Below are positions 59,833-64,000 of a DNA stretch of 64,000 bases, in pieces. The DNA is from UBA4417 sp031550085 (GTDB taxonomy: Bacteria; Bacteroidota; Bacteroidia; Bacteroidales; UBA4417), in assembly GCA_031550085.1 (NCBI GenBank), contig JAVBOY010000018.1, forward strand, positions 51,375 through 115,374, read 5' to 3'. Position 1 is the first letter of the stretch, and every line of letters starts with the position of its first letter. The notes under the pieces were generated by a model. The model saw nothing but the letters and a program-made list of their open reading frames with translations. It was not told where the DNA came from and did not search any database. The position numbers and the translations under genes are program-made.

Positions 59833-59855
59833 CCCAACCACCTGCAAACTGATTC

Positions 59856-60191
59856 ATGGCCGATAAATTGAAAGTTTTCTTGCTCTTGCTTGCTATGGCA
59901 GGTGTTTGCGTATGGCTTGGTTTTTCGCAGGCTCCATACAAACTTCCCGTTGTGACCGGCATTGGAATCGCTGCATGCATCGGCATTTTTGGAAGTATCC
60001 GGATCAAGAACTCGGAAAAAGCTCAAAAAGAAAGAACCGAGCTGATTTGGATTGTCGGCGTGAGTAGTTTGGCCGCATTCGGATTGGTCTATTCCCTTCC
60101 TCCTTATGAATTGTTTTCGGCGGTCATAGCCGCCCTTGCCTTTTTCCTGTTGCTGTATTTTTTGTTGGTACCCAAAAAGGCGAAAAATTAA
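59856..60191 (+). CDS. small membrane protein
   Basis: The 111-residue protein has four hydrophobic segments (about residues 6-22, 30-47, 63-79, 86-104) and a Lys-rich end (VPKKAKN). Its charged loop (IKNSEKAQKERTE) lies between the second and third. No family is recognised. It precedes the transketolase subunit gene by 33 bp on the same strand and could share its transcript. Confidence 0.75.
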   Translation: MADKLKVFLLLLAMAGVCVWLGFSQAPYKLPVVTGIGIAACIGIFGSIRIKNSEKAQKERTELIWIVGVSSLAAFGLVYSLPPYELFSAVIAALAFFLLLYFLLVPKKAKN

Positions 60192-60224
60192 CGTTCGATC
60201 CTCATCCTTGAATTTTTTGAAGAA

Positions 60225-61181
60225 ATGAAAAAATATACTGTTTTAAATCATGCAGATACCCGCTCCGGCTTTGGAAGCGGTTTGTCGGAACTGGGAAAAA
60301 TCAATCCGGACGTTGTCGCTTTATGCGCCGACTTGACGGGATCACTGAAAATGGATGCCTTTGCCAAGGAATTTCCCGAACGCTTTTTCCAGGCCGGAAT
60401 TGCCGAAGCCAATATGATTTCGGTGGCCGCAGGGCTTACTATCGGCGGCAAGATTCCGTATACCGGAACCTTCGCCAATTTTAGTACCGGCCGGGTGTAC
60501 GATCAAATCCGCCAATCGGTGGCGTATTCCAATAAAAATGTGAAGATTTGCGCTTCGCATGCCGGCGTTACGCTGGGTGAAGACGGTGCAACGCACCAAA
60601 TCCTGGAAGACATCGGGTTGATGAAAATGCTGCCCCATATGACGGTGATCAATACCTGCGATTTTAACCAGACAAAGGCGGCAACGATTGCGGTTGCAAA
60701 CCATCAAGGCCCGGTTTACCTGCGTTTCGGACGCCCCAAAGTGCCGAATTTTATTCCGGCCGATTTGCCGTTTGAAATCGGAAAAGCCTTGCTATTGCAG
60801 GAAGGAACGGATGTCACGTTGATTGCTACCGGGCATTTGGTTTGGAAGGCTTTGGAAGCGGCTGAAATTTTGGAACAACAAGGCGTGTCGGCCGAAGTGA
60901 TCAATATCCACACCATCAAACCGCTGGATACGGAAGCGGTTTTGCGTTCGGCGGCAAAAACCCGGTGTGTGGTTACCTGTGAAGAACATATGAAAAACGG
61001 GGGCCTGGGCGACAGCATTGCGCAATTGCTTTGCTTTACAAATCCCTTGCCGTTGGAAATGGTGGCTGTAAACGACACCTTCGGGCAAAGCGGAACACCG
61101 GAAGAATTGATGGCATTTTACGGATTGGATACGCCGGACATTGTAGAAGCAGCGCGGAAAGTGATTGCACGGAAAGGATAA
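60225..61181 (+). CDS. transketolase C-terminal subunit
   Basis: The 318-residue protein is the C-terminal half of a split transketolase: the pyrimidine-binding domain with GSLKMDAFAKEFPERFFQAGIAEANMISVAAGL (the conserved Glu of IAEANM contacts thiamine diphosphate), ASHAGVTLGEDGATHQ, and a C-terminal transketolase domain with CEEHMKNGGLGDSIAQLL. It needs an N-terminal subunit carrying the ThDP diphosphate site; none is beside it in this window. It belongs to the non-oxidative pentose phosphate pathway or a related sugar route. A terminator follows at 61206. Confidence 0.92.
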   Translation: MKKYTVLNHADTRSGFGSGLSELGKINPDVVALCADLTGSLKMDAFAKEFPERFFQAGIAEANMISVAAGLTIGGKIPYTGTFANFSTGRVYDQIRQSVAYSNKNVKICASHAGVTLGEDGATHQILEDIGLMKMLPHMTVINTCDFNQTKAATIAVANHQGPVYLRFGRPKVPNFIPADLPFEIGKALLLQEGTDVTLIATGHLVWKALEAAEILEQQGVSAEVINIHTIKPLDTEAVLRSAAKTRCVVTCEEHMKNGGLGDSIAQLLCFTNPLPLEMVAVNDTFGQSGTPEELMAFYGLDTPDIVEAARKVIARKG

Positions 61182-61205
61182 ATTCCCGTTTTTGCGAAGA
61201 AACAT

Positions 61206-61242
61206 AAAAGACGGTTGCGGACTTGCTTCGAAGCCGTCTTTT
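61206..61242 (+). terminator. intrinsic terminator of the transketolase subunit gene
   Basis: AAAAGACGG (61206-61214) pairs perfectly with CCGTCTTTT (61234-61242) across a 19-base loop. Confidence 0.75.
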
Positions 61243-61424
61243 CTTTTCCGGGGGGGTGCGGTTCGTTTTACTACCGGAGCTTTTGTCCTTTTTCCCAAAG
61301 GATTCGAAAAAATATTGTAGATTTGACTCTTTAATTTTTTAGAGGTTGTTTGAATTTTCAGGGAAAGAATTCTTTCTGAATAGATTTCGTGTTGTTTGAG
61401 AACCATACAATATCAATATTCCAC

Positions 61425-61480
61425 AAAGGTTTCGCGGCGATGTCGCTACTGTTGTTAAGCCACAGTGTGGCGATATCTTA
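61425..61480. repeat. REP-like palindromic repeat, copy A
   Basis: It starts AAAGGTTTCGCGGCGATG and contains two short hairpins, GCGGC-GAT-GTCGC (61434-61446) and GCCACAGTGTGGC (61459-61471), ending in ATCTTA. It is about 90% identical to copy B at 61732 apart from a 3-base insertion. Confidence 0.8.
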
Positions 61481-61523
61481 AGCAACCTTTTAGAACCGGT
61501 TTGGAAAAGATAAAATAAAAATG

Positions 61524-61601
61524 TTTTTTGACAGGATTAACAGGATGATCAAGATGGACAGGAGGATTTTGTCTTTGGCAAAAAATCCTGTAAATCTATC
61601 G
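61524..61601. repeat. interspersed GACAGGATTAACAGGATG-type repeat
   Basis: The element begins TTTTTTGACAGGATTAACAG and ends with a partly complementary AATCCTGTAAATCTATCG, giving imperfect inverted ends about 80 bp apart. A shorter relative lies at 58714-58738 in the other orientation. The open frame running through it (FDRINRMIKMDRR) reflects the repeat and is not a gene. Confidence 0.7.
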
Positions 61602-61731
61602 ACGATAAAAACCGAAAATTCAAATTTCAATCAAGGATTACCTTTTCGGATTCTTCGACTTCATAATTTCAGGATGGATCATTTCGACCGAAAGGAACGA
61701 GCAAAAAGGAGAAACCGGTCTCATTTTCTAT

Positions 61732-61784
61732 AAAGGTTTTGCGGCAATGCCGCTACTGTTAAGCCACAGCGTGGCGACATCTTT
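61732..61784. repeat. REP-like palindromic repeat, copy B
   Basis: It starts AAAGGTTTTGCGGCAATG. It has two hairpins, GCGGCAATGCCGC (61741-61753, perfect) and GCCACAGCGTGGC (61763-61775, perfect), and ends ACATCTTT. Base changes from copy A are compensatory within the stems. Confidence 0.85.
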
Positions 61785-61805
61785 GTAAATAAATTAAAAC
61801 TCAAC

Positions 61806-61836
61806 GATGTAAGCCGCATAGCGGCGACATCTTAAG
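61806..61836. repeat. REP-like palindromic repeat, partial copy C
   Basis: GATGTAAGCCGCATAGCGGC followed by GACATCTTAAGCC matches the second half of copies A and B. Its perfect hairpin GCCGC-ATA-GCGGC lies at 61813-61825. It is 51 bp upstream of the GH35 start. Confidence 0.8.
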
Positions 61837-61887
61837 CCATAAAAATCAAAAATTTAAACACGTCTTTCAATCCCCCATTGATTCCTT

Positions 61888-63756
61888 ATGAAAGTATCCG
61901 GTCTTTTTATTCTTGCCCTGCTCTTGTTTTGCCCCTTTGTCAAAACGGAAGCCCAACCCAAACACACGTTTGAAATTAAAAACGGGAATTTTTATTACGA
62001 TAACCAGCCCATCCAGATTCATTCGGGCGAAGTGCATTATTCCCGTGTTCCGAAAGAATATTGGCGCCACCGCTTCCAAATGGTCAAAGCCATGGGATTG
62101 AATGCCGTTACGACCTATGTGTTTTGGAATTACCACAATACTGCTCCGGGTGTTTGGGATTTTAAAACCGAAAGCCGCGATTTGGCCGCCTTTATCCGGA
62201 CTGCCGGCGAAGAAGGGTTGATGGTGATTTTACGCCCCGGCCCTTATACTTGTGCCGAGTGGGAATTTGGCGGCTACCCCTGGTGGCTGCAAAAAAACAA
62301 AGATTTGGTAATCCGGGGCAACAATCCGGCCTTTTTGGATTCTTGCAGGGTCTATATCCAACAGTTGGCGGCCCAGGTAAAAGAGTTCCAGATCACGCAG
62401 GGCGGCCCTATTATTATGGTGCAGGCCGAAAATGAATTCGGCTCCTATGTTGCCCAGCGGAAAGACATTCCCTTGGCAGAGCACAAAGCATACAGCAGCG
62501 CTATTTTCGAACAATTAAAAGCAGCCGGATTCGAGGTTCCGTTTTTTACTTCCGACGGCTCCTGGCTGTTCGAAGGCGGAACCATTGCGGGCGTTTTGCC
62601 CACGGCAAACGGCGAAGGCAATATCGAAACCTTGAAAAAAGTGGTCAACGAATACCACGGTGGCATGGGGCCTTATATGGTGGCCGAATTTTATCCCGGC
62701 TGGCTCGACCATTGGGGGGAAGCATTTGTGCGTTCGGCAACGGAATCGGTGAAAAAAGAAACCGAAGCCTACCTGCAAAACGGCATTCATTTTAATTACT
62801 ACATGGTGCATGGGGGAACAAATTTTGGGTTTACCTCCGGGGCCAATTACAACAACGAAAAGGACATCCAGCCCGATATCACCAGTTACGATTACGATGC
62901 GCCCATCAGCGAAGCCGGATGGGCAACGCCAAAGTACAAAGCCTTGCGCGAGCTGATGAAAAATTACGTCACCTATTCCGTTCCCGAAATTCCGGCTCCC
63001 CTTCCGGTGATTGAAATTCCGGAGATTGCCCTGACCAAAGCCGTCGATTTTTTGGATTTAAAGAAAACCGTAAAGCCGGTTGTGGCCGACACGCCGCTTT
63101 CGTTCGAAGAACTGAACCAAGGCGTGGGCTATGTGCTGTATTCCAAGCGTTTTACACAACCCATCAGCGGGAAGCTGAAAGTGGAAGGCCTGCGCGATTT
63201 TGCCACCGTTTATGTGAACGGGAAAAAAGTAGGGGAGTTGAACCGCATTGACAAGAAATACGAACTGGATATTGACATTCCGTTCAATGCCACGCTGGAC
63301 ATCCTGGTTGAAAATATGGGGCGGATCAACTATGGGGCAAAAATCACCGAAAATACCAAAGGGATTATTTCTCTCGTACGGATCAACGGATTTGAAATCA
63401 CGGGCGGTTGGGAAATGTACGGCTTCCCTTACTTGAAAACGCTGGATATAACAGCGGCCCCGGCAAAAAACGAAACCGGACGCCCGGTCATCTATTCCGG
63501 AACGTTCGATTTATCGGCGGTGGGCGATACCTTTTTGGATATGAGCCGGTGGGGGAAAGGCATTGTATATGTCAACGGACGCCATTTGGGACGTTACTGG
63601 AAAATCGGCCCCCAACAAACCCTTTATTTGCCGGGATGCTGGCTGAAAAAAGGCAAAAATGAAATCCAAATCTTCGAGCAGTTGAACGAAGGAGCCCCCA
63701 AAACTTCGGTAAAAGGAGTGAAAACCCCGGTTTTGGATCAATTGAATTTACAATAA
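61888..63756 (+). CDS. secreted GH35 beta-galactosidase
   Basis: The 622-residue protein has a signal peptide (residues 1-22). The GH35 barrel starts IHSGEVHYSRVPKEYWRHR and includes RPGPYTCAEWEFGGYPWWL. Catalytic acid/base E183 lies in VQAENEFGSY and nucleophile E267 in VAEFYPGWLDHWG. C-terminal jelly-roll domains follow (ISGKLKVEGLRDFATVYVNG, GKGIVYVNGRHLGRYWKIGPQQTLYLPG). The enzyme removes terminal beta-galactose from glycans in the periplasm or outside. The gene is separated from the transketolase gene by 706 bp of repeats and has no sugar-utilisation neighbours in view. Confidence 0.94.
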   Translation: MKVSGLFILALLLFCPFVKTEAQPKHTFEIKNGNFYYDNQPIQIHSGEVHYSRVPKEYWRHRFQMVKAMGLNAVTTYVFWNYHNTAPGVWDFKTESRDLAAFIRTAGEEGLMVILRPGPYTCAEWEFGGYPWWLQKNKDLVIRGNNPAFLDSCRVYIQQLAAQVKEFQITQGGPIIMVQAENEFGSYVAQRKDIPLAEHKAYSSAIFEQLKAAGFEVPFFTSDGSWLFEGGTIAGVLPTANGEGNIETLKKVVNEYHGGMGPYMVAEFYPGWLDHWGEAFVRSATESVKKETEAYLQNGIHFNYYMVHGGTNFGFTSGANYNNEKDIQPDITSYDYDAPISEAGWATPKYKALRELMKNYVTYSVPEIPAPLPVIEIPEIALTKAVDFLDLKKTVKPVVADTPLSFEELNQGVGYVLYSKRFTQPISGKLKVEGLRDFATVYVNGKKVGELNRIDKKYELDIDIPFNATLDILVENMGRINYGAKITENTKGIISLVRINGFEITGGWEMYGFPYLKTLDITAAPAKNETGRPVIYSGTFDLSAVGDTFLDMSRWGKGIVYVNGRHLGRYWKIGPQQTLYLPGCWLKKGKNEIQIFEQLNEGAPKTSVKGVKTPVLDQLNLQ

Positions 63757-63842
63757 GCACATCGACATAGTGGACCCTGAAAAATAAGGACATGTATTGA
63801 ACAAGCAAAAAGAGAAAATATAACATAGAAGTGGAATAAAAT

Positions 63843-64000
63843 ATGAGCAAAAAAGAGAAAATAACTGTACAAGGAACGGAAATAACCGTTATTTCGGAGA
63901 AGAACAACGATTATATTTGCCTTACCGATATGGTAAAGGGTCAAGAGGGAGAAGACCACATCCGCAATTGGATGCGCAACCGCAATACCCTTGAGTTTCT
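63843..64000 (+). CDS. KilA-N domain protein, C-terminus beyond window
   Basis: From ATG 63843, 52 codons are visible and the frame runs off the window. After a Lys-rich start (MSKKEKITVQGTEITVI) comes the KilA-N core: YICLTDMVKG, then HIRNWMRNRNTLEFL. KilA-N domains bind DNA and are typical of phages, plasmids and chromosomal accessory genes; they often accompany mobile elements. The spacing from the GH35 stop is 86 bp, with an insertion-sequence-like end between. Confidence 0.85.
   Translation, partial: MSKKEKITVQGTEITVISEKNNDYICLTDMVKGQEGEDHIRNWMRNRNTLEF

Noticed and set aside
61521..61733. Open frame of 70 codons in the repeat-filled gap
   Set aside because: It is the translation of the GACAGGATTAACAGGATG repeat, and the same kind of frame arises wherever that element occurs.
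61425..61836. CRISPR array
   Set aside because: Only two and a half copies, of unequal spacing (about 307 and 74 bp) and with internal palindromes; no cas genes. The Cas4-like gene is 10 kb away.

Overview
The window is a 64 kb piece of a Bacteroidota chromosome, most likely from the order Bacteroidales or a close relative. The pointers are many TAnnTTTG promoter elements (the -7 box of this phylum), a type B type IX secretion (T9SS) sorting domain, GldA, a SusC-like outer-membrane barrel, and several phylum-typical families (DUF4175, DUF5683, DUF3276, DUF5777, DUF4476, DUF2027-Smr). Coding density is high and base composition looks even. There is no rRNA operon, CRISPR array or intact insertion sequence. 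One tRNA (Cys, GCA) is present.

Layout. 1-5.4 kb: a truncated DUF4175 coiled-coil membrane protein, rmlA, a polyprenyl synthetase and a secreted EEP-fold hydrolase. 5.4-11.1 kb: gpmA, a large outer-membrane barrel and an Ig-like lipoprotein. 11.2-19 kb: an ArsR-type regulator with a palindrome at its promoter, YicC, a phospholipase D-type synthase, a proline aminopeptidase, a ferredoxin reductase-like protein, and a glycosyltransferase overlapping ettA. 19.4-24 kb: convergent gltX and glnS, folB and tRNA-Cys. 24-31.7 kb: gldA, a T9SS cargo protein, a small conserved-looking protein, nth-bcp, recA and a TPR lipoprotein. 32-40 kb: a GH13 and a GH31 glycosidase flanking an opposite-strand MBOAT acyltransferase/SGNH-like pair. 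40-45 kb: a minus-strand run parA-parB-DUF5683-dapB-lepB. 45-50.6 kb: DUF3276, a cytochrome c/OB-fold/DUF5777 operon, an acetate transporter, catalase and a bactofilin. 51-58.5 kb: a solitary Cas4-like nuclease, a Smr protein, an arginase-fold protein with lost metal ligands, a DUF4476 protein, an FkbM methyltransferase, an exported flavin-reductase-like protein and an Omp85-type barrel. 58.7-64 kb: an epimerase, a small membrane protein, a lone transketolase C-terminal subunit, a repeat-filled intergenic region, a GH35 beta-galactosidase and the start of a KilA-N protein.

How genes work together. The GH13 and GH31 enzymes, with GH35 further on, point to an alpha-glucan and galactoside-degrading organism. 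gldA and the CHU_C cargo imply a T9SS elsewhere in the genome. parAB-dapB-lepB joins segregation, wall-precursor synthesis and protein export in one transcription direction. Katalase, Bcp and cytochrome c imply some exposure to oxygen or peroxide. SatP suggests exchange of acetate or succinate.

No clearly new defence or mobile system was found. The most notable signals are: two places where a terminator-like hairpin is fused to the -7 element of the next gene; the cytochrome/OB-fold/DUF5777 operon; the MBOAT/SGNH pair; the metal-ligand-poor arginase homologue; the stand-alone Cas4-like protein; and REP-like palindrome clusters at 61.4-61.9 kb. All family names are recognised from sequence features by eye. 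No database search was run.
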